From: CAZZCP01 sp964653235
GTDB taxonomy: Bacteria; Bdellovibrionota; Bdellovibrionia; Bdellovibrionales; UBA840
Assembly: GCA_964653235.1 (NCBI GenBank)
Contig: CAZZCP010000039.1
Span: 1-22,028, forward strand
Direction: 5' to 3'
DNA length: 22,028 nucleotides
Shown: positions 13,913 through 21,473 of the stretch, one piece after another
How the letters are laid out: each line of letters starts with the position of its first letter
How positions within the stretch are numbered: the first letter of the stretch is position 1
Position numbers and translations under genes: made by a program
Notes under the pieces: generated by a model
Told to the model about the DNA's origin: nothing
What the model saw: only the letters and a program-made list of their open reading frames with translations
Databases searched by the model: none

Positions 13913-16060
13913 CTAACCCACCTGCTTTACATTTTTCTTATCAGAATTTAAGTCAAAAATATCAGGAGGAAGAGAAACACCGCGCTTTGCAAAGTCTTGC
14001 CAAAACTTAGGTTGAAGACCTGTCGATTTGAATTGGCCAATGATTTTTCTATTTTTATCTTGGCCCGTTTCTTTAAATTCAAAAACTTTGGTAAGCGTAA
14101 CAGTGTCACCTTGAATACCTTCTACAGAAGTGATCGACATAATTTTTCTAGATCCATCGCTCAATCTCGAAATTTGTACAATCAAATCAACGGCTCCGGC
14201 AATTTGTTCTCGAATTGCTTTTGCTGGAAGATCCATACCCGCCATCATGACAAGAGTTTCAAGGCGTGCAATAGCTTCTCGATCGCTATTAGAATGCACC
14301 GTTGTCATAGAGCCATCATGACCTGTATTCATTGCCGATAGCATGTCTAGAGCTTCTCCTCCTCGACACTCACCAACCACAATACGGTCAGGTCGCATCC
14401 GAAGTGTATTGCGAACAAGATCGCGAATGGTTACAGGAGGAGCCCCCTCATTTGAAGATGGTTTGGTTTCAAGACGAACCACATGTTCTTGTTTGAGTTG
14501 AAGTTCAGCTGCATCCTCGACTGTAATGATTCTTTCATCTGCAGGAATGAAACCAGATAAAGTGTTCAGCAATGTTGTTTTTCCTGATCCGGTACCACCA
14601 GAAATTATTATGTTTTTGCCTTGTTCAACGCATATTTTTAGAAATTGTAGCATCTGTTTATTGGCTGATCCCCATTTTATGTAGTTTTCATAAGTGATAT
14701 TGTCTTTTGAAAATTTACGAATTGTAAGCGAAGCACCATCAATAGCTAGTGGTTCAATAATGGCATTTACCCTTGAGCCATCTTTCAAGCGAGCGTCTTG
14801 ATAAGGAACTTTTTCATTGATCTGACGATTGAGAGGCAAAAGAATTCTATCAATTACATTTCTAAGTTGCAGATTTGAGGTGAAAGTAACTTTACTGAGA
14901 GTGAGTTTTCCGCCTCTTTCACAAAAAATTTGCGACGGCCCATTGACCATAATTTCAGAAACTTGATCATCTGCCAATAGGTCTTCAAGTGGTCCAAGTC
15001 CAATTGCCTCATCGAGTACTTCTTTAATCAACTGAGCTCTGTCTTTACGATCAAAGTCTTTGGCCTGAACATCGACGATTTCAGAGATAATTTGTTGGGT
15101 TTTTGCTCTTAGCCGTGCTTCTTTATCAGGGTCATTGTCGGTCTCGGTCATGCCTTTGGTTTGGTCCATTTTAAAAATCAACTCTTCGTGAATGCGAAGC
15201 TTTAAAAGCACTCTAGGGTCATCACTTGCGGCTTGTCCCCTTAGTTTTGGTGCATTCGTTGCGCTTTGAACTGCCTGACGTTTGGGTCTGGCAGCGGCCT
15301 TCATTTTTTGCAGCAGATTGCTACCCATCAACCTACGAAAAGTGTCTCGATAAGAAGATGCGATTGCCGAATTGGCATTGGGTTTCATAAATGGTTGACT
15401 CTGCATGAGAGCGGCAGAAGTGGTTGCATCATCTTGTATCAGAACTCCGATTACGGGTCTGCGCAATGTTTTGCCTACAGCTTGCGGAGGGAGTCCTGAC
15501 TTTGTAGCCTTATTCACAATAATTTGAAAAAGATCACTTGGAATAGTAAGAGAAATCAAATGATTGAGTAGTTTTTGACTTTGGTTGATGGAGAGAACTT
15601 CGGGAGTTGTGAGAAACATACATAGGCTTGCAAAATCAAAAATACCAATTTGTAAGTCAGTCATCTCTGAACCCAGGTCAACAACTATAAAGTCAAACTG
15701 GCTACTAATAGCTTCAAGTTGTTTAAAAAAACTTTGTGGATTGACTGAGAGTCTTTCATCGGGTGATCGAACGGCTGCAAGGTACATCAAGCCAGAGGGA
15801 TGACGATTGAGTAAACTATTTACTGTTTTATCGTTGATCATCCCCGTATGTTGGGTGATTTCAGCAACAGTTTTGGTGGGACGTATACCTAGAATAACAT
15901 TTTGATCTCCGCAAGATTTTGCATCAAGATCTATGAGTAAAACTCTTTTTCTACTTTCCATTAAAATGGTCAAAGCAAAATTGGCGGCAAAGATGGACTT
16001 CCCCACACCTCCTTTGCCGCCTGTAACAGCAATCAAATGGCAATGTTTTGCAAAAGCCAT
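13913..16060 (-). CDS. TadZ/CpaE-TadA/CpaF fusion: localisation ATPase joined to pilus motor ATPase
   Basis: The 715-residue product joins two Tad proteins. Residues 1 to about 250 are a ParA/MinD-type ATPase with deviant Walker A GGKGGVGKS (14-22), LLIDLDAKSCGDQN and FIVVDLGSE, as in TadZ/CpaE, but without the receiver-like N-terminal domain common in CpaE. A basic Ala/Arg/Gln linker (about 255-285) follows. Residues about 290-690 are TadA/CpaF: N-terminal domain, Walker A GGTGSGKTT (488-496), Asp box ITVEDAAEL (512-520), Walker B region VVGECRGGEALDML, and His box TGHDGSMTTVHSN. TadA powers pilus assembly; TadZ places the apparatus in the cell. GGGAG precedes the ATG. The sequence is continuous with no stop between the halves. 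Fusion would fix the two at 1:1 and tie motor position to the pole. Confidence 0.93.
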   Translation of the reverse strand: MAFAKHCHLIAVTGGKGGVGKSIFAANFALTILMESRKRVLLIDLDAKSCGDQNVILGIRPTKTVAEITQHTGMINDKTVNSLLNRHPSGLMYLAAVRSPDERLSVNPQSFFKQLEAISSQFDFIVVDLGSEMTDLQIGIFDFASLCMFLTTPEVLSINQSQKLLNHLISLTIPSDLFQIIVNKATKSGLPPQAVGKTLRRPVIGVLIQDDATTSAALMQSQPFMKPNANSAIASSYRDTFRRLMGSNLLQKMKAAARPKRQAVQSATNAPKLRGQAASDDPRVLLKLRIHEELIFKMDQTKGMTETDNDPDKEARLRAKTQQIISEIVDVQAKDFDRKDRAQLIKEVLDEAIGLGPLEDLLADDQVSEIMVNGPSQIFCERGGKLTLSKVTFTSNLQLRNVIDRILLPLNRQINEKVPYQDARLKDGSRVNAIIEPLAIDGASLTIRKFSKDNITYENYIKWGSANKQMLQFLKICVEQGKNIIISGGTGSGKTTLLNTLSGFIPADERIITVEDAAELQLKQEHVVRLETKPSSNEGAPPVTIRDLVRNTLRMRPDRIVVGECRGGEALDMLSAMNTGHDGSMTTVHSNSDREAIARLETLVMMAGMDLPAKAIREQIAGAVDLIVQISRLSDGSRKIMSITSVEGIQGDTVTLTKVFEFKETGQDKNRKIIGQFKSTGLQPKFWQDFAKRGVSLPPDIFDLNSDKKNVKQVG

Positions 16061-16119
16061 AATTATACTCCCTTTGTATCTATTCGGAGTATTTCGAGTT
16101 TTTTTTCATAGAGAAAAGT

Positions 16120-17580
16120 CTAGTTCATGAGGCGAAATTTCTTTTTAATGCGATCAGCACCTTCGCTGGCAGAACTCTTAATCACTGGTGTAATAAAGAC
16201 GACAAACTGACTTTGGTCGCGGCGAAAGTTCTTTGAAGCAAAAAGAGAGAATATGGGGTTTGAACTCGAACCAGGTGGAAGTTTGTTGTAGTCTGTTCCA
16301 GATGATGATTGCACCAAGCCACCGATTGCGGCGCTTTGCTCACTACGAACCATAATACTGGTTGTAATATTGCTATTGGAAGTCAAAGGCCCGCTATTAG
16401 TCATACCTAGAAGAGCACTAATTTCGAATTGTATATCTAAGTGAATCGAATCGGATCTATCTCCCATAATTCTAGGGGTGATTGTAGTTTGAATACCTGC
16501 ATTTTCAAAGTCGGTACGAACTTGTCCATTGCCATCAGTAGTTTGGTAAGGAATTCGAGTCAAAGATTTCAATGTACCTTGTTTTTGGTCTTGAATGATT
16601 AAACTTGATGATTGCAGAACTCTAGCATGTCCGTGAGCTTTTGCCCAATTGAGTTTTGGCAATAGGTTGCTGATGGTACCGGTGATTTGACTGGTTATTC
16701 CTGCAGCAGATCGGTCTCCCGTTGAAAAGTTAAGAGAAGATCCATCACCCAGTGAGGGACGCCAATCAAATCGAAAACCACGAGTGTAATCTTTTTTAAG
16801 CTCTACATAATGAACCACAATTTGTATGATTTTACCTGGTTCAGGTGGAGGAGCAGATTTCACTGTGATAAGGTTGATCACTGTCTTTTCAGCCTTACGC
16901 TTTTTGATCAAACCATCTGCTTCAGCTTTTTTTACAATTACATCAGGTACGTAAGTTTTTGCAATAATCTCAGCCCTTTGTTTTTCTGCCGGATCATCAG
17001 CCACACCTTCGAGGATAAATTTATTGTTGATGGCTCGAACTCGGATTTCTTCATTGGCAATCTCGCGCTCAATAAAAGAGGCAATTTTCTTTTGCGCTAT
17101 GGGGCTTAAGGTCACAAGAGAAGATGCATTGTTGCCATACTCAGATACCACTGAGTAAATTCGGTTCATATCTCTTGGTAGTAAGATCTGCCCATCTACG
17201 ACAATTTTATTGTTAACAATTTTAATAGTAATGCCCTCAATCTCTCCGAGAAGAGATTTTATTTCTCTGGCAATTTGATAAAGGTCACTCTTTTTAACAA
17301 CCATCCGAAATTCATAGACTTTTCTTTTACGATTGTCTCTAACCACTAAAGAACAAGTACCAACGGCTTTGGGGTTGAATCTTAGAGTCTTTGTCTCAGA
17401 ACTTAGAGACAGAGATACACATTGTTTGAAGTTTCCTTCAAAACTTGGACCTTTGGGCAAAAAAGGCAATTTTTCATCATAGGTTAAGCCTACGGTGAGA
17501 TTTACATTCTTGCGCGTTACCTTCTTGTCTCGGGCAAGGGCAGGAGTGCTTAGTAAAAGAAAGATTAAAAAATACTTCAT
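16120..17580 (-). CDS. cpaC: Tad pilus outer-membrane secretin CpaC/RcpA
   Basis: The 486-residue product has an export signal (MKYFLIFLLLSTPALA), an N-terminal pilus-secretin beta-domain (about 20-95), small periplasmic domains (about 100-215, including a BON-like VRAINNKFILEGVADDPAEK) and a secretin C-terminal domain (about 235-470; VQSSSLIIQD-type start, then AGIQTTITPRIMGD and SEQSAAIGGLVQSS, ending QSQFVVFITPVI). It forms the outer-membrane channel for the Flp pilus. Two ATGs lie six bases apart; AGGAA fits the second (17580) better. It lies 10 bases downstream of cpaB and 59 bases upstream of the ATPase fusion gene. Confidence 0.95.
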   Translation of the reverse strand: MKYFLIFLLLSTPALARDKKVTRKNVNLTVGLTYDEKLPFLPKGPSFEGNFKQCVSLSLSSETKTLRFNPKAVGTCSLVVRDNRKRKVYEFRMVVKKSDLYQIAREIKSLLGEIEGITIKIVNNKIVVDGQILLPRDMNRIYSVVSEYGNNASSLVTLSPIAQKKIASFIEREIANEEIRVRAINNKFILEGVADDPAEKQRAEIIAKTYVPDVIVKKAEADGLIKKRKAEKTVINLITVKSAPPPEPGKIIQIVVHYVELKKDYTRGFRFDWRPSLGDGSSLNFSTGDRSAAGITSQITGTISNLLPKLNWAKAHGHARVLQSSSLIIQDQKQGTLKSLTRIPYQTTDGNGQVRTDFENAGIQTTITPRIMGDRSDSIHLDIQFEISALLGMTNSGPLTSNSNITTSIMVRSEQSAAIGGLVQSSSGTDYNKLPPGSSSNPIFSLFASKNFRRDQSQFVVFITPVIKSSASEGADRIKKKFRLMN

Positions 17581-17590
17581 TATCATTTTC

Positions 17591-18508
17591 CTACTTTATA
17601 TCCACCCATCCATTGCTGTTTTTTCTAGGTCGCTGTGGTCTTGCGACTGCTCTAGGCGGAGTAGCTGGTTTAGGTCTTGGGGTAGGAGCGGCTCTTCTTG
17701 GTGCCGGACTCGCCGGTACCCTTGATACTGAAAAGTTTTGCCTGCCAAGACTGAAACTGCTCACACTTGTGGGAGCCAAATTCTTTTTTACTCGATCATT
17801 TGGATTTCTGAGAATCATGTAGATACTGCCAGGGTTAGAAGCGAGCATATAGATAATATCTTGAGCTTCTTTTGGAGAGAGCTCGATAGTTATATTGCTA
17901 AAACTTGTATCGGCACTCAAATTTCGAATCGCAGCCTCTTTGCTATTATTAAATTCAAACACACGAGGCAGGTTGTTCGTAATTCGTACACCAGTAGCAA
18001 GAACCACAACATCTTGGAGCAGGGTTTTGACACTGACTGATTTTTGTTTTCCTGGTAACTCAAGCGCAGATAAAATATCGACACGATCTCCGGGACGAAT
18101 CAACTTGGCAACACCACGAATGTCATCTACGGGAATGGTCACAGCTCTTTTGTTCGGAGCAACCTGAAGTGAAAGGCCAGTGTTGGGACCGGGTGATAGA
18201 ATTTTGGTGGCTTGTATTTGCTCTCCCTTACGAATAGGGGCGGCAGCCACTTTACCAACAGCATCTTCAGGGTTCTCAATGGCACTAGGCTCAATAAAGT
18301 CTACAGGTCTCGATATAGTTTCAACCATTGTATCATCAATGGTTTGCATTTCATTGATATCAGAACTGGCAACTACAACCTGTTTGAGTGTTCCATAGCG
18401 TTGATCGTATTCGGCTTTCTTTTCTTGTGAGTAAGAGTAGAGCAAGAAAATGGCAAACAGAGCTGAGCCAAGAGATATCCAAAGCGTTCTGGATGGATTT
18501 TCGTTCAT
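17591..18508 (-). CDS. cpaB: Tad pilus assembly protein CpaB/RcpC
   Basis: The 305-residue product has an N-terminal membrane helix (about residues 8-24), a SAF domain (about 38-105; VVVASSDINEMQTI, then GKVAAAPIRKGEQI) and the RcpC domain (about 110-240; NKRAVTIPVDDIRGVAKLIR, then GDRVDIL). It ends in a Pro/Arg/Ala-rich tail (about 265-298) that may bind peptidoglycan or other envelope material. CpaB works with the secretin and helps pilus assembly or modification. The ATG (18508) has GGAGGTG upstream and overlaps the previous stop as ATGA, so it is coupled to the pseudopilin gene before it. Confidence 0.93.
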   Translation of the reverse strand: MNENPSRTLWISLGSALFAIFLLYSYSQEKKAEYDQRYGTLKQVVVASSDINEMQTIDDTMVETISRPVDFIEPSAIENPEDAVGKVAAAPIRKGEQIQATKILSPGPNTGLSLQVAPNKRAVTIPVDDIRGVAKLIRPGDRVDILSALELPGKQKSVSVKTLLQDVVVLATGVRITNNLPRVFEFNNSKEAAIRNLSADTSFSNITIELSPKEAQDIIYMLASNPGSIYMILRNPNDRVKKNLAPTSVSSFSLGRQNFSVSRVPASPAPRRAAPTPRPKPATPPRAVARPQRPRKNSNGWVDIK

Positions 18509-19002
18509 TGAACACCTCCACATGCAAAGTCGATGCAAATTCCATAGGTTGTTTTAATCCAAACGGGATTGGCTTGTAGTCTTTCTTGTCCACTAGGAGG
18601 GTCTTGTTCAAGCCGGGCGTGATTTCTCTCATTTCTACCCTCTTCAACATCTTCTTCTTGCTTGAGGGTAAGCCATCTTTCTGTAGGAATAAATTCTGGA
18701 TCTCCAGGATTATCAGCATCAATTCCGCTTAAAATTCCGTGCACGCGAAAGCCGATATTTTGGTAATGCTCACTGGTGTCACCATTGGCATCAAAGCGAT
18801 TCGAACGAAAGTAGCGAAGATCGCTGCGGTTGTCGAAGGTCTCAAATGCATAAGTTCTGGCAGCAATGCTATTGACAATGCCCGTGTGAACAATTCCAAA
18901 AGCGCCAAAAGTATAACCGAGCATGACTCCGAAAATAATTAGAAGTGCAGCAGCTTCAACAGAAGCCCAACCAGATTGTTGTTTTCTTCTCTTAGCATCC
19001 AT
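18505..19002 (-). CDS. TadE/TadF-like pseudopilin
   Basis: The 165-residue product has a short basic leader (MDAKRRKQQSG) followed by WASVEAAALLIIFGVMLGYTFG, a prepilin-type helix with Glu at +5 from the likely Gly cleavage site. The mature domain is polar and Asp/Asn/Arg-rich, with a Cys near the end (GICIDFACGG). This is the layout of TadE/TadF minor pseudopilins processed by TadV. ATG 19002 is chosen; TTG two codons upstream is the alternative, and AAGGTGA could serve either. It overlaps the preceding pseudopilin gene by 11 bases. Whether it is TadE or TadF cannot be told. Confidence 0.82.
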   Translation of the reverse strand: MDAKRRKQQSGWASVEAAALLIIFGVMLGYTFGAFGIVHTGIVNSIAARTYAFETFDNRSDLRYFRSNRFDANGDTSEHYQNIGFRVHGILSGIDADNPGDPEFIPTERWLTLKQEEDVEEGRNERNHARLEQDPPSGQERLQANPVWIKTTYGICIDFACGGVQ

Positions 19003-19597
19003 TGTCAATCATCACCTTGTAAGACTCTTGGGGAGAGTTGGCCGTATTGTATTTTCCATTTAGGGCTTTGATTCTCTCCCATCTTTGCAATTCAAAATTC
19101 TCTCTACATTCTGAAAACGTAGATTCTCTGCCTAAAAAACTTTGTACATTGGCTTTAAAACCATCTCCTTCTGGAGAAATGCTACCGTAAAAAGGGATAT
19201 TTAATTCAAGAATGCTAGATTGAAACTCAAAGCGTGCTCCCCAAAAAGTATCAGAGCCAAATTCATTGTTTTCATCATCAACATATTCATCAGTAAAATC
19301 ACCAACTGCAATAGTATCAGGATTAATGCGAAACCAATCGGACCGGCGAAAAATTTGGCGATACACGGGATTCGATAAAAGCGCCTCAATTTTATTTCGG
19401 GCAAGTTCTTCTTGTCTTTCGGGGCTAATATTGGCAGCCATATAGGTTCTTGCGCCTGAAAAACTAATGTATTGAGCGACCTCGACGATAGACAAGGTAA
19501 AGCTCATTACAAACAAAAGAATAGTTACGCTGAAGATTAAAACCACAGCAAAGATAAAATCAATCGTAAGGTTTCCTTTCTGTGATTTAAGGCCCAC
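18992..19597 (-). CDS. TadE/TadF-like pseudopilin, larger
   Basis: The 201-residue product starts at GTG 19597 (AGGAG seven bases upstream) with leader VGLKSQKG, then NLTIDFIFAVVLIFSVTILL. This is a prepilin-like helix with Asp instead of Glu at +5. The rest (about residues 45-201) is a soluble domain rich in Asp, Glu, Phe and Asn that ends in Cys. The layout matches minor pseudopilins of Tad systems. The Glu-to-Asp change at the position important for subunit assembly is unusual. It overlaps its neighbours by 11 bases on both sides, so all three are co-translated. Confidence 0.8.
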   Translation of the reverse strand: MGLKSQKGNLTIDFIFAVVLIFSVTILLFVMSFTLSIVEVAQYISFSGARTYMAANISPERQEELARNKIEALLSNPVYRQIFRRSDWFRINPDTIAVGDFTDEYVDDENNEFGSDTFWGARFEFQSSILELNIPFYGSISPEGDGFKANVQSFLGRESTFSECRENFELQRWERIKALNGKYNTANSPQESYKVMIDNGC

Positions 19598-19838
19598 TGG
19601 TCTCTCCTGGCATTGTTACGTGGCGTTTTAAAAAATTGGGGTGAAGTGGCTTGGTTCTTTGTACTCGTCCCCAAGTTCCATTTTCCACCATTCCTTGCAA
19701 GACGAGCCAAGGCTGAGAAACCATATTTTGCAAAATATCATTTCTTTGAATTCCAGTGCGAACAAGAATGGCAAATCCTATGATTACAACCGCCATTAAA
19801 ATATATTCGATAGTTACTTGTCCTCGTTGAGCCTTCAT
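19587..19838 (-). CDS. Flp/TadE-type prepilin with classic G-QVTIEY motif
   Basis: The 83-residue product has a short basic leader (MKAQRG) followed by QVTIEYILMAVVIIGFAILV. That is the exact Flp pattern: Gly cleavage site, four residues, Glu and Tyr, then a hydrophobic helix. The C-terminal 50 residues are polar and basic. It is longer than the usual Flp major pilin (about 50-75), so it may be a minor pilin. ATG 19838 overlaps the tadV stop as ATGA, with GGGGGG upstream. Confidence 0.85.
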   Translation of the reverse strand: MKAQRGQVTIEYILMAVVIIGFAILVRTGIQRNDILQNMVSQPWLVLQGMVENGTWGRVQRTKPLHPNFLKRHVTMPGETSGP

Positions 19839-20263
19839 AGCAGCCCCCCATTGGGCAAAAAGTGCAGGCTCAACCACGCCATAAAGTACGCAAAGGTAAA
19901 TGGAAATTTATTGTCTTTCGAGAGTAAATATTTAGTTGCTCCAAAGAGAGCTGCCCATAAAAGTGACCAAACAACGAATTTTGCTAAAAAACTTGGCGTC
20001 ATCATAAGCGACATTGCCATCAAGAACTTTATGTCTCCGGCTCCAATCATTTTGAAGTGAGAGAGGGGAAAGCCAATTAAAAATACCAGAAAGCAAGAGA
20101 ACATAGCTTCTAGCAAGCCTGTATTGGGTAAAAAGAAGTAGTTGGTGGCAAGAGCAAGAATTGCAGATAGCAAAACATAAGTGTTCTGCACCTTTCTAGT
20201 CGAAAGGTCAGATAAGAGAGCGAAGATGTACAGGCTCCCAGAGAGCCAAACTGCAGCTTGCAT
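19835..20263 (-). CDS. tadV: TadV/CpaA prepilin peptidase (A24 family)
   Basis: The 142-residue product is a short A24-family aspartic prepilin peptidase made of membrane helices only. The two catalytic Asp residues are seen: Asp19 in LLSDLSTRKVQNTY and Asp77 in the GxGD motif (IGAGDIKF). It should cut the leaders of the Flp and pseudopilin proteins at the inner membrane. It lacks the N-terminal methylase domain of PilD, as is normal for TadV. Its ATG overlaps the upstream stop codon as TAATG. Confidence 0.94.
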   Translation of the reverse strand: MQAAVWLSGSLYIFALLSDLSTRKVQNTYVLLSAILALATNYFFLPNTGLLEAMFSCFLVFLIGFPLSHFKMIGAGDIKFLMAMSLMMTPSFLAKFVVWSLLWAALFGATKYLLSKDNKFPFTFAYFMAWLSLHFLPNGGLL

Positions 20264-20487
20264 TAGCGTAAAATCCTTTCCCTTTCTCTAGGGAGTTGCC
20301 AGCTCGTCCTTTGGGAAGATCTGGCTTGTCGAAAAAAGCCGGTTCCTGTTTGAATTTGTCTCTCCATTCTTGCTCCCAAACTAGGAGCAGAACTTTGAAA
20401 GGTCGCGCGCACACTATTGTCACTCACCAACAGTGAAATCATCAGTAAACTGGTTATGATAAACAAAAGTACGCTTTCAACAGTCAC
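20263..20487 (-). CDS. short pseudopilin-like membrane protein without a leader
   Basis: The 74-residue product starts at GTG 20487 with a good GAGGAG upstream. Its first residues TVESVLLFIITSLLMISLLV look like the mature end of a Flp or TadE pilin (Val-Glu, then a hydrophobic helix), but there is no leader peptide or Gly cleavage site. A stop codon lies directly before the GTG, so no longer start exists in this frame. The remaining 50 residues are polar and very Arg/Gln-rich. It lies 14 bases after the pilin gene and overlaps tadV by TAATG. It may be a processed-form mimic, an assembly inhibitor, or just a small Tad membrane protein. Confidence 0.68.
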   Translation of the reverse strand: MTVESVLLFIITSLLMISLLVSDNSVRATFQSSAPSLGARMERQIQTGTGFFRQARSSQRTSWQLPRERERILR

Positions 20488-20501
20488 TCAATCTCCTCAA
20501 T

Positions 20502-20672
20502 TTAGAACTGAGAAATATCTTGGCCCAAACGACCAATTAAATCTCGTACTTGGTCCTCGATCTCACTTCTGAAAAGAACGACAAGTCCAACCACCACAAC
20601 AAGCAAAAGGACGTATTCAACAGCACCTTGTGCTTCTTCATTGCTAAAAAACTGTTTCAATGCTTTCTTCAT
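20502..20672 (-). CDS. flp: Flp-type major pilin (type IVb)
   Basis: The 56-residue product has a short leader (MKKALKQFFSNEEA) and then QGAVEYVLLLVVVVGLVVLF, followed by a short polar tail ending GQDISQF. It aligns with the common pattern EEGQGLVEYALIL of Flp pilins, so the residue before the cut is Ala rather than Gly. The size fits a major Flp pilin, which polymerises into thin adhesive fibres. It is the first gene of the operon; the ATG at 20672 has AGGGGG upstream. TadV, encoded two genes downstream, would process it. Confidence 0.9.
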   Translation of the reverse strand: MKKALKQFFSNEEAQGAVEYVLLLVVVVGLVVLFRSEIEDQVRDLIGRLGQDISQF

Positions 20673-20708
20673 GGGTCCCCCTATGTATAAATTTAGCATT
20701 TCACATTC

Positions 20709-20736
20709 TTATCGGTCTTAATTTGCGACAACATTA
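20709..20736 (-). promoter_or_regulatory. FliA-like (sigma28) promoter candidate for the pilin operon
   Basis: Read on the minus strand, TAATGTTG, 12 bases, ACCGATAA resembles the sigma28 consensus TAAAGTTT-N11-GCCGATAA (6 of 8 and 7 of 8 bases, spacer one too long). The predicted start is about 30 bases before the pilin ATG, a suitable place. The match is imperfect, so this is a candidate only. TATAAA further upstream is another possible -10. Confidence 0.4.
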
Positions 20737-20789
20737 GGAGTTTAGACAAAAGTCCTGACATTTTGATAGTTTATAGGGCTTTTTCAGGC

Positions 20790-20810
20790 AAAAAAGTCTC
20801 AAATTGAGAC
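20790..20810 (-). terminator. weak terminator after maiA, or operator
   Basis: On the minus strand GTCTCAATTTGAGAC folds with short arms and is followed by six T. It sits 46 bases after the maiA stop and could end that operon. The stem is short (5-7 pairs), so termination would be partial. Confidence 0.45.
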
Positions 20811-20830
20811 ATTTTCTCTCATTTTGAAAC
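20796..20830. repeat. pair of related palindromic sites upstream of the pilin gene
   Basis: GTCTCAAATTGAGAC (20796-20810) is a perfect palindrome with 7-base arms. TCTCATTTTGAAAC (20817-20830) repeats it at 11 of 14 positions exactly 20 bases on, about two helix turns. Two phased copies suggest a DNA-binding dimer acting on the pilin or maiA promoter region. Confidence 0.45.
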
Positions 20831-20855
20831 AATCTGATTACAATAATGAAACAGT

Positions 20856-21473
20856 TTAAGGAGCGGCTTTTTGAAAGGCTGCAATTTCTCCGCAGTGCTT
20901 TTCTATTCTCTGAATAAGGGGATATCTAGAGATGTCCATTTGAAATCTTCTTGCGCTATAAACTTGCGGAATCAAAAAACAATCGACTGCAGTGAGCTGA
21001 TGTCCAATCGAATATTGTCCAGCGCATGATTGAAGTTGCTGTTCGATACTTGAGAGCCCTTTGTGAATCCAATAGCAAGTCCAATCGGCTTTTTGAGCAT
21101 CTGAAAAATCGCCAAAGATATTGCGAATTTGCTTTAAAGTCCCAATGTTCTGATGAGGCTGTATTCCTGAATTGATGATTTCGCAAAGCTCAATAATTTT
21201 AACTTTTTCTGCAGAGCTATGACCAAAGAGTTTAGGGCCTTGTGAAAATTTTGAATCAATATACATCAAAATCGCCATCGATTGAGAAATTCGATTCTCA
21301 CCATCAACCAGGTAAGGAACCTGCTGCATTGAATTGATCTGTTTATAGTCATTCGATTCTTGTTCTGAATTCAATAGATTTACATCGGCGATTTCATAGA
21401 GCAATTCTTTTAGATTTAATGAAATTCGAACTCGGTAAGAACCAGAAGATTTAGGGTAAGAGTAGAGAAGCAT
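20856..21473 (-). CDS. maiA: maleylacetoacetate isomerase (zeta-class GST)
   Basis: The 205-residue product has the zeta-GST active site motif SSGSYRVRISLNLK (residues 9-22), with the Ser and Arg that bind glutathione. SMQQVPYLVDG follows and completes the thioredoxin-like half, and GIQPHQN (103-109) is a signature of this class. It converts maleylacetoacetate to fumarylacetoacetate in tyrosine and phenylalanine degradation, using glutathione. Its start overlaps the stop of the hydrolase gene as TAATG, so the two steps are co-translated. Length is normal for the family (about 210). Confidence 0.94.
   Translation of the reverse strand: MLLYSYPKSSGSYRVRISLNLKELLYEIADVNLLNSEQESNDYKQINSMQQVPYLVDGENRISQSMAILMYIDSKFSQGPKLFGHSSAEKVKIIELCEIINSGIQPHQNIGTLKQIRNIFGDFSDAQKADWTCYWIHKGLSSIEQQLQSCAGQYSIGHQLTAVDCFLIPQVYSARRFQMDISRYPLIQRIEKHCGEIAAFQKAAP

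Noticed and set aside
13997..14341. Plus-strand ORFs opposite the TadA half
   Set aside because: They are antisense to the conserved Walker and His-box region.
20961..21186. Second minus-strand frame inside maiA
   Set aside because: It is an out-of-frame shadow of a clear zeta-class GST gene.
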